64,000 nucleotides of DNA from Loktanella sp. D2R18 (GCF_003318235.1 NZ_QOCG01000011.1:248001-312000); one strand, 5' to 3'; numbered from the stretch's first letter, positions 25,834 through 34,102 are shown. The notes: generated from the sequence alone by a model not told the origin. Made by a program: numbers and translations.

Positions 25834-26265
25834 TTATCCTTTTGAAATCTCGAAACGCGCAACGATCCGTCTGCGCCACGGGGTCGACAGCGGGCTTTCG
25901 ACAACCCCATGCCCCGCATATGAATGGATGAAAGCAGGGCTTGCACCCGCCTGACTGATAATGCCGACATGTTTGGCCACTGCCCCCGCCCGCATACGAA
26001 ACAACACGACCTGACCATGCGCGAACGTGCCCCCCGCCACCACATGCATGTGGCGCAGTGCGGCCGCATGCAGCGTTTCATCACCTTGGGGTTCGGACCA
26101 ATCGGCCGTGTAGGCCGGCACGTGTTCGGGTTCTTCCCCGTAAAGCTCGCGCCAGACACCACGCAAAAGCCCAAGGCAATCACAGCCTACGCCCCTAACC
26201 GAGGCTTGATGCAAGTAAGGGGTGCCGATCCAGCCGCGCGCTGCGGTAACGATTGCCACCGTCAT
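25834..26265 (-). CDS. GTA gp14: NlpC/P60 family cell-wall peptidase
   Basis: A 143-residue peptidase of the NlpC/P60 fold. The catalytic cysteine region is G-V-G-C-D-C-L-G-L-L (about residues 25-34) and a histidine follows in K-H-V-G-I-I near residue 95. RcGTA gp14 cleaves peptidoglycan during entry of DNA into the recipient. The start at 26265 was chosen because its ATG overlaps the gp13 stop by four bases (ATGA), the usual coupling in this cluster. An open extension upstream lies inside gp13 and is not used. Length agrees with the family. Confidence 0.92.
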   Translation of the reverse strand: MTVAIVTAARGWIGTPYLHQASVRGVGCDCLGLLRGVWRELYGEEPEHVPAYTADWSEPQGDETLHAAALRHMHVVAGGTFAHGQVVLFRMRAGAVAKHVGIISQAGASPAFIHSYAGHGVVESPLSTPWRRRIVARFEISKG

Positions 26266-27143
26266 CGGAACAGACTTCCACCTGTGTTGGCCCCATCGCT
26301 GCGCGGCACGCTCAGCAGCCAATCACTGCCCGGAATATCGGAAAAGCCTTGAAAATTAACAAAGTTACTAAATTTTTCGCGACATGTTTCGGCGCGCCTA
26401 TCGCAGCCTGCGATAAAGCGCAGCGTATCACCTGCTAAAATTGGCGCTTTGATCTGCTCCCATAGGGTGATCTGCCGGGTGTCACCGACAATCCTATCCG
26501 ATTTGATCACCCCCCGTAGATGTTGCGCCGCGCCTGACTGGACAATCAATTGCCCCTGTTCAAACCATTGATCATTGAAGGTGGGAAACAGGGCCAACGT
26601 AAAATGTTGCCCGTCAGTATCAGCGGTCAGGGTGAAGTCGGTGGTGAATAAGGGGTTGGTCAGGTCAATGCCGCAACGCCCATCCCCTAGTAGCGCACTA
26701 CATGTTTTCAAGTACGACCGCCCCTGCGGTTGGTTCAGCGCCTCGGTCAGACCGCGCAATTCCGCTTGGAACCCGCCGCTCGCACGCGTAATTTCACCGA
26801 TAGTGCCATAGAACCGGACCTTGCGCGCGCTCGGGTCATCCCATTGCACCAGCCAGGTCGTGACCTCAGCCCCGTCATAGCGGCCTGCATTGATATCGGC
26901 CTCGGTGATCGCATCGGCGGAGAGCACCCCAATGGCTTCGGTGTTATTGACCGATAACCCCGTGGTGCTGGCCAGCGCGCGCGCACTTAACCCAGATTCT
27001 GGCATGAAAGCGATGCCATCAAATTGAATGGGCTGGTCATGGTCCGTAAACCCAAGCGTCACCCCGTCGCTGCGTGTCACCGCCCAGCAATAACAAAGAT
27101 GCGTGGCCTTGGTGTCGAGATGTGTCTGTAAAGCTGTGGTCAT
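26262..27143 (-). CDS. GTA gp13: DUF2163 tail/baseplate protein
   Basis: A 293-residue protein of the DUF2163 family, a baseplate hub component in RcGTA. Visible features are the N-terminal C-Y-C-W-A-V-T-R-S-D-G-V-T-L-G-F-T-D-H-D stretch and a Cys-rich C-terminus, C-D-R-R-A-E-T-C-R-E-K-F, that may bind an iron-sulfur cluster in some members. The frame ends F-S-D-I-P-G...; it overlaps gp12 by four bases at the start and gp14 by four at the end. Coupled translation is likely. The order gp12-gp13-gp14-gp15 is the RcGTA order. Confidence 0.92.
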   Translation of the reverse strand: MTTALQTHLDTKATHLCYCWAVTRSDGVTLGFTDHDQPIQFDGIAFMPESGLSARALASTTGLSVNNTEAIGVLSADAITEADINAGRYDGAEVTTWLVQWDDPSARKVRFYGTIGEITRASGGFQAELRGLTEALNQPQGRSYLKTCSALLGDGRCGIDLTNPLFTTDFTLTADTDGQHFTLALFPTFNDQWFEQGQLIVQSGAAQHLRGVIKSDRIVGDTRQITLWEQIKAPILAGDTLRFIAGCDRRAETCREKFSNFVNFQGFSDIPGSDWLLSVPRSDGANTGGSLFR

Positions 27144-27772
27144 ACTCGCACCTCTACAACTGGTACATTCGGGATTTCGCCCGCCTGAAAATGCGACACA
27201 GAGGTTTTGATCGCATCCGTGTCAAAGCGCACCGGCACATCAAATTCATATCCCGCCGTCACATCTGCACCGATATCTGGCGGGTGGGTGAACGTCAGCA
27301 TCCCCGTATCGTGATCAATCGCGTAATCTGCGCCCTCAAGCTGAAGCACGCCGCCAATCGCCACGCGCACCGACCCAGGCACGGGCTTCGCAATCGGCCG
27401 CAGATAGGTCGTGTCGCCCGAACGGTAGGTTTTGATAATTTGGAACACGTCCGTGACCTCATCACCTGTCCCAATCAACTGGTCCTCGGCATCTGTGTCC
27501 GCCGAAGGGGTGCAGGATTTAAAGTCGCTCCAGTCTTTCCAGCGAAACCCGATCAGTTGCCCTTGTCGCGCCTCAAAAAAGGCGATCAGGGTCTCAATAT
27601 CGTCAAGTGACCGTAGCCCGATGCCTGCATCGTACCGCCGCCGCGCATGCGCCCAGGGCGTGTTACGTTCTTCAAACCCGTTCGCCAGCGTGACAATATC
27701 CGTGCGCCGTTCGGGACCACCGACGGATCCAAGGCTCAGCGAGGCGGGAAAGCGAATGTCGTGAAATGCCAT
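27140..27772 (-). CDS. GTA gp12: DUF2460 distal tail protein
   Basis: A 210-residue protein of the DUF2460 family, the distal tail protein that connects tube and baseplate in RcGTA. The N-terminus reads M-A-F-H-D-I-R-F-P-A-S-L-S-L-G, which is characteristic. Later conserved pieces are W-K-D-W-S-D-F-K-S-C and the C-terminal F-D-V-P-V-R-F-D-T-D. It starts 11 bases after gp11 and overlaps gp13 by four bases. No anomalies were seen. Confidence is high because motif, length and position agree. Confidence 0.92.
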   Translation of the reverse strand: MAFHDIRFPASLSLGSVGGPERRTDIVTLANGFEERNTPWAHARRRYDAGIGLRSLDDIETLIAFFEARQGQLIGFRWKDWSDFKSCTPSADTDAEDQLIGTGDEVTDVFQIIKTYRSGDTTYLRPIAKPVPGSVRVAIGGVLQLEGADYAIDHDTGMLTFTHPPDIGADVTAGYEFDVPVRFDTDAIKTSVSHFQAGEIPNVPVVEVRV

Positions 27773-27783
27773 TGTTGATGCTC

Positions 27784-28443
27784 CTACCTGTTACGTTGGC
27801 TGCGGCCCAAGGCGCGCGCCACCTGCGAGGCAACCTGCCCGTTTGATCGCTGAAAGCTTTGCGCATCCGGGGTTGAAATGTTCATATTAACAGTCACAGC
27901 GCTGCCCCCTTGGGTACGCACGCCCAACCGCCCATCTGCCCCCCGCGACAACGGCATGATGGCTTCGGGGCCTGCTTCGCCCATCAATCCGGTGCCCCCA
28001 CGCATGGGAAAGGCCACAGGGCTGCTAACAACCCCGCCTTTGGCAAAGGGCATCACGCGGCCTTGCGAAAACGGTGCGCCATCAGCGTAGGGCATCATAC
28101 TGGATACGGCGGCGTTGATCCCATCCGACAGCATCCCACCAAAGTGGTTCATCACGGGGTTCACAGCGGCCGAATAAGCCGTGTTGACCATGGATTGCGC
28201 CAGCCCGCCCAGTACGTCAGATAGTTTCGCGCCATCCAGTACCAGCCCATCAAAAGCGCGCCGCAACCCGCCCGAAAACCCGCGTTCCAGATTGCCCAGA
28301 TCGCGGGTGGTTTCAGCCAAAGACCCTTGCACGCCGCGCAATTGGCTATCAAAGGCGGCGGTCACTTGCGCCGCGTCGCCGATGCTTTGCTCAAGCGCGG
28401 TGACATTGCTATCAAGCTGGTCAATCTTATCTGCATCATCCAT
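27784..28443 (-). CDS. GTA gp11: tail tape measure protein
   Basis: A 219-residue protein, very short for a tape measure, as expected for the short GTA tail. The N-terminus (about 1-60) is a coiled coil (D-Q-L-D-S-N-V-T-A-L-E-Q-S-I). The middle has Gly/Ala-rich possible membrane-active segments (A-L-G-G-L-A-Q-S-M-V-N-T). The tail has V-T-V-N-M-N-I-S-T-P-D-A. The chosen ATG at 28443 has GGAG seven bases upstream; an upstream in-frame ATG at 28464 lies within the preceding gene. It overlaps gp10.1 by eight bases. Its length sets tail length in phages; here it implies a short tail. Confidence 0.9.
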   Translation of the reverse strand: MDDADKIDQLDSNVTALEQSIGDAAQVTAAFDSQLRGVQGSLAETTRDLGNLERGFSGGLRRAFDGLVLDGAKLSDVLGGLAQSMVNTAYSAAVNPVMNHFGGMLSDGINAAVSSMMPYADGAPFSQGRVMPFAKGGVVSSPVAFPMRGGTGLMGEAGPEAIMPLSRGADGRLGVRTQGGSAVTVNMNISTPDAQSFQRSNGQVASQVARALGRSQRNR

Positions 28444-28639
28444 TTTCATTCTCCTTTTGCGCATCCGGGAACCGCGCTTCGAGTTCCGTCAATCGTGCGC
28501 GCGCCATTGGAGCTGAAACATGGGTCAGCCCCAACATCACCTGAAGTTCGAGCGGGGTCAGCGCCCAAAACTGCGCGGGTGTCAGGCGCAGCCCATGCAG
28601 CCCCGCCTGCATCAAGCCGCGCCAATCCAGTCCAATCAT
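28436..28639 (-). CDS. GTA gp10.1: phage tail assembly chaperone (rcc01693 family)
   Basis: A 67-residue protein with the family start M-I-G-L-D-W-R-G-L-M and the tail-assembly motif L-T-P-A-Q-F-W-A-L-T-P-L-E-L. Tail assembly chaperones bind the tape measure protein before tube polymerisation. It overlaps gp10 by four bases and gp11 by eight. Small size explains why it is often missed. In RcGTA the corresponding gene is rcc01693 between gp10 and gp11. Confidence 0.88.
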   Translation of the reverse strand: MIGLDWRGLMQAGLHGLRLTPAQFWALTPLELQVMLGLTHVSAPMARARLTELEARFPDAQKENENG

Positions 28640-28950
28640 GACGGCGGCGCGAAGGTCCGCGCGAGCAATGTGGCAGCCAATTGCGCGGCCCCGACCGGGC
28701 CACCCGCAATTTCAGCCGACATCAAATCATCTGCCGTGCCTTGCCAGCCGCCCCCCCGTAGCCCAGCAACAACAACGGCCATCACATCCCGGCTCGAAAA
28801 TGCGCCACCTTCAAAACGGCGGATCAGATCGATCAGTGACCCTTCGCCTAGGCCTGCCTCCAACTCGGCCAATGCGCCAAGTGTCAGCTTGCAGACATAG
28901 GGCACATCATCGATGCGCACCTCTGCCTCTCCCGTCCAAGGGTTTGCCAT
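28636..28950 (-). CDS. GTA gp10: tail-associated GTA family protein
   Basis: A 104-residue protein of the GTA gp10 family (DUF3356 type). It begins M-A-N-P-W-T-G-E-A-E-V and contains T-L-G-A-L-A-E-L-E-A-G-L-G. Together with the following gp10.1 it is likely to act as the pair of tail assembly chaperones. It overlaps gp9 by one base (TAATG junction) and gp10.1 by four. Nothing unusual. Confidence 0.88.
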   Translation of the reverse strand: MANPWTGEAEVRIDDVPYVCKLTLGALAELEAGLGEGSLIDLIRRFEGGAFSSRDVMAVVVAGLRGGGWQGTADDLMSAEIAGGPVGAAQLAATLLARTFAPPS

Positions 28951-29366
28951 TAGATCAACGCCGTAAAGGTCAGCGCCCCAGCGGAGGCCAACGACAATTC
29001 GTAAGTCGCTTCGCCATTATGCGATCCCGCATATTCGACCAATGTAATCTGAAACGGGCCCTCAACAGTGCCAAAATCAGGAATGATCACCTGAAAATCA
29101 GGGGTTTCACCGTCAAAGAAAATTTGACGTGCCCGTTCATCGGTCGCTTCATCCTTGAATACACCTGAACCCGAGATTGACGCGGTTTTCACACCTGCCC
29201 CACCCAGGATTTCGCGCCAACCACCGGTGCTTTCTAAACTTGTGACATCAACCGTTTCCGCATTGAAACTAATCCGCGTGGCCCGCAGCCCCGCAGCCGT
29301 TTCAAACAAGCCACCGCCCGTCATGTCGATCTTGACCAACAGGTCTTTTCCATTTTGCGCTACCAT
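28950..29366 (-). CDS. GTA gp9: major tail tube protein
   Basis: A 138-residue protein of the phage major tail protein (TIGR02135-like) family. It starts M-V-A-Q-N-G-K-D-L-L-V-K-I. The beta-rich core includes T-R-I-S-F-N-A-E-T-V-D-V-T. Hexamers of this protein stack to make the tail tube. It lies 22 bases downstream of gp8, with its own ribosome binding site (GGAGTA). Confidence 0.91.
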   Translation of the reverse strand: MVAQNGKDLLVKIDMTGGGLFETAAGLRATRISFNAETVDVTSLESTGGWREILGGAGVKTASISGSGVFKDEATDERARQIFFDGETPDFQVIIPDFGTVEGPFQITLVEYAGSHNGEATYELSLASAGALTFTALI

Positions 29367-29388
29367 AGTTGATACTCCGTTTTAAAGA

Positions 29389-29802
29389 TTAAGCGTCATC
29401 CGCGACACGCGCGCGGAAGATTAAATTGATCTGGCGGACATCGCCGGTGCCCACGCGGGCGGCCTTTGCCTTGTAGAAATTCAGTGACACCAGCGCGCCG
29501 CGTGTCAGGGTCAAATCAGCATCCACCAATGCATCAGACACTGCCGCCGCAGCGGTCTTCGCCGTTGAAAACCCAGCCGTTTCTGTCACCACAGTGACCG
29601 TGAATTCATGCAAAGCCCCGCCACCCGTCTTATCGGATGCATCGCGCACGTCTTCTGATCCAAGCACCACGTAAAGCGCAGGCAATGTACCGCTGGGCAG
29701 CGCATCATAGATCGCCGTGCCGACAAGCGCTGTCAGGTCAGGGTCCGCAGTCAATTGCCCGTAAACAGCCGTTTGAAGGGCCGACGCAACGCCATAGCTC
29801 AT
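29389..29802 (-). CDS. GTA gp8: tail terminator protein (DUF3168)
   Basis: A 137-residue protein of the DUF3168 family. It caps the tail tube at the neck in RcGTA. The N-terminus M-S-Y-G-V-A-S-A-L-Q-T-A-V-Y is typical, as is the D-A-L-P-S-G-T-L-P-A-L-Y-V-V-L-G segment. It overlaps gp7 by four bases. Length and order agree with the cluster. Confidence 0.91.
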   Translation of the reverse strand: MSYGVASALQTAVYGQLTADPDLTALVGTAIYDALPSGTLPALYVVLGSEDVRDASDKTGGGALHEFTVTVVTETAGFSTAKTAAAAVSDALVDADLTLTRGALVSLNFYKAKAARVGTGDVRQINLIFRARVADDA

Positions 29803-30137
29803 GATGCTGTCTCCTCGGTTGCGTGGCAGGTTAGAAACCGGGCATCGGTATCCTTCTCGGCCACAGCAGTAATGTTGAAAATGCGGGTGCCATTGCGAAA
29901 CCGTTGCCCGGCAATCGGGCGCGATGGCGCGCCTTCTGGGGCCGCGCGCACCGTAATCCGGTAAGGCACACGTGATACCGTCGCCGCAAAGGCCGCTGTT
30001 TCTCGCCCAGACCCGGCTTTAAGTTCCGCCCAGAGCGTTCCCAGCGTTTCCCACCGACGGATATAGCCGCCCGCGCCATCGCTGATCTGTTGCGGCGCCT
30101 CAAGCACAAGCGCGCGGGTCAATTGCGGCACTCTCAT
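29799..30137 (-). CDS. GTA gp7: head-tail adaptor/head closure protein
   Basis: A 112-residue protein of the phage head closure (SPP1 gp16-like) family. Conserved pieces are R-W-E-T-L-G-T-L-W-A-E-L-K and Y-R-I-T-V-R-A. In RcGTA it links the portal-side adaptor to the tail terminator. It overlaps gp6 by four bases and gp8 by four bases, so the three neck genes are translationally coupled. Confidence 0.9.
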   Translation of the reverse strand: MRVPQLTRALVLEAPQQISDGAGGYIRRWETLGTLWAELKAGSGRETAAFAATVSRVPYRITVRAAPEGAPSRPIAGQRFRNGTRIFNITAVAEKDTDARFLTCHATEETAS

Positions 30138-30730
30138 AGCGGGCCACCCATGAACAGGCGTACTGAGCGGTATTGTTCAATCAGCGCGCTCACGCCAAAT
30201 GGCATCGACGGGGTGCCATGGGTCACATCATGACGGTATTCATAGTAATGCGCAGCAAGCATCAGCACGGCCTGCGCCAGATCGGCAGGCAGATCAGACC
30301 ATTCTGGCCCGTAGCCCGCAAGCAGCCCAATCCGCACACGGCCATTGGTTGGGATCGCGGGCAGGCTTGTGCCACTGGCCTTAAGGCTGGGCCGCTGCAT
30401 GTCAGGTTCAAGATACCAACTATCGGCGGCGGCGGTCTCAATACCTTCCAACGTAATCAACGTCACCTCAGAAATGCCGCTGACCGGGGCCACGGGCAGC
30501 GGTTGCCGCCGCGCATCGCGCCAGCCGGTCAGGGTCCAGCTGAAACTGCGCTCAATCAAGATTTTCCCGGTGCGGGCTTCGATCGCGGCCATTGCGGCGC
30601 GCAGATAGCTTTCCAGCACCCCATCCTGAAGCCCATCATCCGAGAAACCCGAACCAAGGCGCATATGGTCTTTGAATTGTGCGACCGGCAGCGCCAATTG
30701 CGGCACGGTGGTCTCTTCGACTAACATCAT
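30134..30730 (-). CDS. GTA gp6: head-tail connector
   Basis: A 198-residue protein of the phage head-tail connector family (HK97 gp6/phiE125 gp8-like). A typical piece is T-L-T-G-W-R-D. The start at 30730 (M-M-L-V-E-E-T) was chosen because it is the first ATG with GGAG upstream; the open frame continues upstream into intergenic DNA that instead holds a folded element (30778-30879). It overlaps gp7 by four bases. Unlike most genes of the cluster it is not coupled to the gene before it. Confidence 0.88.
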   Translation of the reverse strand: MMLVEETTVPQLALPVAQFKDHMRLGSGFSDDGLQDGVLESYLRAAMAAIEARTGKILIERSFSWTLTGWRDARRQPLPVAPVSGISEVTLITLEGIETAAADSWYLEPDMQRPSLKASGTSLPAIPTNGRVRIGLLAGYGPEWSDLPADLAQAVLMLAAHYYEYRHDVTHGTPSMPFGVSALIEQYRSVRLFMGGPL

Positions 30731-30777
30731 GGATTTACTCCGAAAATATCTGATCTTGCGACCGTTGTGATCAAATC

Positions 30778-30879
30778 CCCCGGACGCGCGGCTACCTCGC
30801 ATCACTCGGACGGAAGCAAGCAGCTAGACAATGCGAGATTGCCTATGCGTCCGGGGACCAAGGGCGGTTGCGCCCTTGG
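30778..30879 (-). ncRNA. highly structured intergenic element between the GTA capsid gene and gp6
   Basis: Read on the minus strand, the capsid stop is followed by a perfect hairpin, CCAAGGGCG with CGCCCTTGG (30858-30879, four-base loop). One base later comes a long helix, 30847-30856 with 30778-30787 (10 bp perfect), enclosing GGC/GCC and then CTCGCAT/ATGCGAG (30831-30837 with 30796-30802) around a 28-base apical loop. Four nested perfect arms in about 100 bases with no coding capacity indicate a real RNA structure. It may be a processing or partial-termination element raising capsid yield over gp6, or a small RNA. Function is unknown. Confidence 0.6.
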
Positions 30880-30893
30880 CTTTCACGCCAGGA

Positions 30894-32075
30894 TTAGCTG
30901 GTCGCGAACTTCAACAGTTTGATCGCGCCAAAGTCGCTCACGGCACCGCCAACGCGCTTGGTCGCGTAAAACAACACATGCGGTTTGGCAGAGAACGGAT
31001 CGCGCAAAACACGCAGATCTGGGCGTTCGGCAACGGTGTAGCCTGCGCCAAAATCACCAAAGGCAATCGCCATCGCATCTGCCGCGATGTCGGGCATGTC
31101 TTCGGCAATCAGCACCGGATAGCCCATCAGACGTGCAGGCTCGCCAGCAGCCAGACCATCGGACCACAAGAAACGGCCGTCGTTGTCTTTGAGCTTGCGG
31201 ATCGTGCCTGCGGTTTTGGAATTCATCACAAATGTGCCGTTCGCGCGGTATTCCGCACCCAGCGCATAGACCAAATCAACAACCGCATCGCCGCCATCAA
31301 TACCGCCAGCCGTGCCCGTCGGCACATAGCCGATGTTGCCCCAGGTCCAGACGTCATTATCGACAGTTGGGTAGGTCAGAACGCCCATCGGTTTGTCCAC
31401 GCCGTCGCCATCGATAAATGCACCGGCCTCAGAGCGGGCGAATTTATCCGCAATGCGCCCGGCCAGCCAACCTTCGATATCAAAGGCACTATCGTCTAAC
31501 AAACGCTGTGATGCTTTTGGCAGGGCCGAGAGTTCGTGCAACGGGATCGTGATCCGGTCGATCTGCGGTGTGTCGGTTTCAACGGTGGACCCAGCTTCGG
31601 TTGCCCAGCCTGCGCCCATTTCAGTGTGATCGACCAACACGTCATATGATGTCGCATCGACGCTGACCACATTGGCCACGGCGCGGATTGATGCGGTGGA
31701 CGAAAGCGTACCTTTGATCGTGTCTGAGGTTTGCGGGTCCACCAAGTAACCGCCATCCGCAGCCACAGATGTGTTCAGCGATTTGCCGTCGAGTTCCAAC
31801 CCGCGCAACGCGTCATCATCGCCTGAGCGCAAGTACGCGGCAAATGCCTTTTGATGCGGCGCATCTTGTGCGGCTGTATTTGCCAATGCGGCACGTGATG
31901 TCATCATCGTTTTACGATCCAGCTTGTTCATCCGGTCATCCTGTTTTTGAAGTTTGGCATTAATGCCGTGGGAAAAGTCTTTGAATTCGTTCATGAACCC
32001 GGAAATTGCCGCGTTCAGTTCTTGTGCCGGAGACACATCTTCTCCGGCCCGAGAATGGCTCTCAGTTCTGCTCAT
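30894..32075 (-). CDS. GTA gp5: major capsid protein (HK97 fold)
   Basis: A 393-residue HK97-type capsid protein. The N-terminal delta/scaffold part (about 1-110) is charged and helical (F-M-N-E-F-K-D-F-S-H-G), and is cleaved by the prohead protease in related systems. The mature capsid fold follows (G-G-Y-L-V-D-P-Q-T onwards). The start at 32075 has a good GGAT ribosome site; the longer open frame upstream lies inside the protease gene. RcGTA capsids build a small oblate head holding about 4 kb of random host DNA. A folded element directly follows the gene. Confidence 0.93.
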   Translation of the reverse strand: MSRTESHSRAGEDVSPAQELNAAISGFMNEFKDFSHGINAKLQKQDDRMNKLDRKTMMTSRAALANTAAQDAPHQKAFAAYLRSGDDDALRGLELDGKSLNTSVAADGGYLVDPQTSDTIKGTLSSTASIRAVANVVSVDATSYDVLVDHTEMGAGWATEAGSTVETDTPQIDRITIPLHELSALPKASQRLLDDSAFDIEGWLAGRIADKFARSEAGAFIDGDGVDKPMGVLTYPTVDNDVWTWGNIGYVPTGTAGGIDGGDAVVDLVYALGAEYRANGTFVMNSKTAGTIRKLKDNDGRFLWSDGLAAGEPARLMGYPVLIAEDMPDIAADAMAIAFGDFGAGYTVAERPDLRVLRDPFSAKPHVLFYATKRVGGAVSDFGAIKLLKFATS

Positions 32076-32106
32076 CAATCTATCCTTTGATCGTGATTTG
32101 GGCGGG

Positions 32107-32637
32107 TTAATCCCGCGCCATAAGACGGCGGGCATCGTCAAATACCGCAGCCAAGTCACGCATTGCCCCAGCCGCCAGGTCATCCCCTTTGGCCGCGACA
32201 CGCGCATCCCGAAGCATAGGGAACGTCACCAGTGACACCTCCCATAACTCCAGCTGAGACAAAAGGCGTCCGCCTTTGTCGTTCTTTTGGGCCTTCACAG
32301 TGCGGTACCCGATGGACAGCCCGTCAATTGCGCCCGCCGCCACCAATGATGCCGCTTCGCGCCCTTTGGCGACATCTGTCAGCAACCGCCCCTTAACCCA
32401 AAGCCCGTTGTCGTCTTCACGGACCTCGTCCCAAACCCCAATCGGCTGGGCCGGATCATGCTGCCAGAGCATTTTGATCTGGCGGCCTTGCGCCAGTGAA
32501 CCGGCATAGGCCCCCGGCAGAACCGTATCGCCGCCCTGATCCGCCTGCCCAAATAGTGACGCGTAACCACTGATCACCGATCCACCGGTCACCGTGACAT
32601 CCGCGCCCACGGCACAAAATTTATGTTCCAAACTCAT
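32107..32637 (-). CDS. GTA gp4: HK97-family prohead protease
   Basis: A 176-residue serine protease of the phage prohead protease family. Recognisable parts are I-S-G-Y-A-S-L-F-G near residues 22-30, the catalytic histidine in W-Q-H-D-P-A-Q-P-I-G (near residue 60), and the catalytic serine in G-L-S-I-G-Y-R-T-V (near residue 115). It trims the scaffold part of the capsid protein during head maturation. It overlaps the upstream small gene (gp3.5) by four bases and precedes the capsid gene by 31. Confidence 0.93.
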   Translation of the reverse strand: MSLEHKFCAVGADVTVTGGSVISGYASLFGQADQGGDTVLPGAYAGSLAQGRQIKMLWQHDPAQPIGVWDEVREDDNGLWVKGRLLTDVAKGREAASLVAAGAIDGLSIGYRTVKAQKNDKGGRLLSQLELWEVSLVTFPMLRDARVAAKGDDLAAGAMRDLAAVFDDARRLMARD

Positions 32638-32840
32638 AGCGTTCTCCCGCTGAGTGCTTTTACGATCTCAAAAACCAACAGCCCAAAACAGCTGCACACG
32701 ATCAGCCAAATCTGCCATTCCAGACGGGTGATCATTGTTTCAATACGCCCAAGCCGTAGATCGACCTGTGCGAACCAAAAATCTGATACGGGCGGGCTCT
32801 TGTGCGGCTGGCCTTTTAGGTCGACAACATTATGATCCAT
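32634..32840 (-). CDS. GTA gp3.5: small membrane-anchored head formation protein (rcc01685 family)
   Basis: A 68-residue protein with the family start M-D-H-N-V-V-D-L-K-G-Q, a V-D-L-R-L-G-R-I-E-T-M-I helix, and a C-terminal membrane segment (about residues 40-60, W-L-I-V-C-S-C-F-G-L-L-V-F). It corresponds to the small gene between portal and protease in RcGTA. The ATG at 32840 is preferred because the conserved part begins there; it overlaps the portal gene end by 11 bases. A longer start at 32888 is possible but would lie further inside the portal gene. Confidence 0.85.
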   Translation of the reverse strand: MDHNVVDLKGQPHKSPPVSDFWFAQVDLRLGRIETMITRLEWQIWLIVCSCFGLLVFEIVKALSGRTL

Positions 32841-34011
32841 CGCCGACCTCAAGCGCAGGCAATCCCAAAAGCGCACGTTTCTCGGCATCGGTTAGAAAAG
32901 CCGCCTCGCCCACGCGGCGCCATTGCGCATCGCGTTCCACCGAAAGTGCTGGAATTTGGTCCAAATCCGGGCGTAGTTCAAACTGTTCGCCGGTAAAGTC
33001 AGACAGCCAATCAGCAATTGTACTGGTCACACGTGTGACCAACGGCAGCACCGTCAGCCGGTAAAACGCCCGGTTCGATTCTTGGTAATTTGCATAGGTC
33101 GCATCACCCGGAATCCCCAACAGCATCGGCGGCACCCCGAACGCAATCGCGATCTCACGCGCCGCAAGCTCTTTGGTTTTCTGAAATTCCATATCTGATG
33201 GCGAAAACCCCATCGGCTTCCAATCCAGGCCCCCTTCAAGCAACATCGGACGGCCCGCATTGCGTGCGCCTTGGTGCTGGGTTTCCATTTCTACCAGCAA
33301 CCGGTCGTATTGATCAGCAGAAAGCGTCGCCTGACCATCCGCGCCACGGTAAACAATCGCGCCAGATGGGCGGGCCGCATTATCAAGCAACGCCTTGGAC
33401 CAACGCGAGGCAGCGTTGTGTACATCCACCGCATTCGCAGCGGCTTGCAGCGCCGAAAGACCATAATGATCATCTTGCGGATGAAAGCTTTTAAGGTGAC
33501 ATATTGGTCCCCGCCCGTCCGCCATCGCAAACCGGTGCTTGCGCCCGTTCACCGCATATTCATAACCAACCGGCCAGCCATCTGCCCCCGGCACGATCGA
33601 CATCCGGTCAGACCGGAGCACATGCAACTCAAGCGGCAGACCTTCGTCGCCCACGGCCTCAAGATACCCGTTTCCGGTCAGCAAAAGCTGACCCACTGCG
33701 GCCTCGAACAATTCTGCACGGCCCTGCGCCCCATTCGGGCGGTTTAGCAGCGTTAAAACCGGGTGCGTGTCATAGCGGCGCTCTGCGTCTTGCAAGACCA
33801 ACGGAATGGCCGCAGCGGCCTCTGCGATCATCTTGACCGCGCGAAATCCGATTGGGTTATTGGTAAACCCGGTGCGGGTGAGCGAGACAGCGTCACGCGG
33901 GCTCCATGCCACACGCCCCGCACCCGACATCGCCATCACACGGCCAGTTGCCGATGCTTTCGCTTCGGGAGCTGTGTCATCTGACGTGGTGCGGTTAAAG
34001 AATTCGAACAT
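32830..34011 (-). CDS. GTA gp3: portal protein
   Basis: A 393-residue HK97-family portal protein that forms the dodecameric ring through which DNA enters and leaves the head. Conserved stretches include N-P-I-G-F-R-A-V-K-M-I-A-E-A, L-L-L-T-G-N-G-Y and G-V-P-P-M-L-L-G-I-P-G-D-A-T-Y. The start has a strong AAGGAG site. Between gp2 and gp3 lies a short noncoding gap with a GTAGGGG/CCCCTAC hairpin. The C-terminus overlaps the next small gene. Confidence 0.94.
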   Translation of the reverse strand: MFEFFNRTTSDDTAPEAKASATGRVMAMSGAGRVAWSPRDAVSLTRTGFTNNPIGFRAVKMIAEAAAAIPLVLQDAERRYDTHPVLTLLNRPNGAQGRAELFEAAVGQLLLTGNGYLEAVGDEGLPLELHVLRSDRMSIVPGADGWPVGYEYAVNGRKHRFAMADGRGPICHLKSFHPQDDHYGLSALQAAANAVDVHNAASRWSKALLDNAARPSGAIVYRGADGQATLSADQYDRLLVEMETQHQGARNAGRPMLLEGGLDWKPMGFSPSDMEFQKTKELAAREIAIAFGVPPMLLGIPGDATYANYQESNRAFYRLTVLPLVTRVTSTIADWLSDFTGEQFELRPDLDQIPALSVERDAQWRRVGEAAFLTDAEKRALLGLPALEVGDGS

Positions 34012-34069
34012 CCAAATCTCCTTGGTGCAATCGTTGAAAACAATTTGCGCTGAATTGATTGTGAAATTG

Positions 34070-34093
34070 GTAGGGGCGCGTACGCACCCCTAC
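34070..34093. repeat. GTAGGGG...CCCCTAC hairpin between GTA gp2 and gp3
   Basis: GTAGGGG (34070-34076) is inversely repeated as CCCCTAC (34087-34093) around GCGTACGC, itself a palindrome. It lies in the gap after the terminase stop codon on the minus strand. It shares the outer GTAGGG/CCCTAC frame with a palindrome at 56556-56581, so both may belong to one dispersed repeat family. Confidence 0.5.
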
Positions 34094-34102
34094 GCAACGG
34101 CG

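Noticed and set aside
30831..31499. 222-codon plus-strand frame opposite the capsid gene
   Set aside because: Shadow of the capsid gene, starting inside the structured element. No supporting signals.
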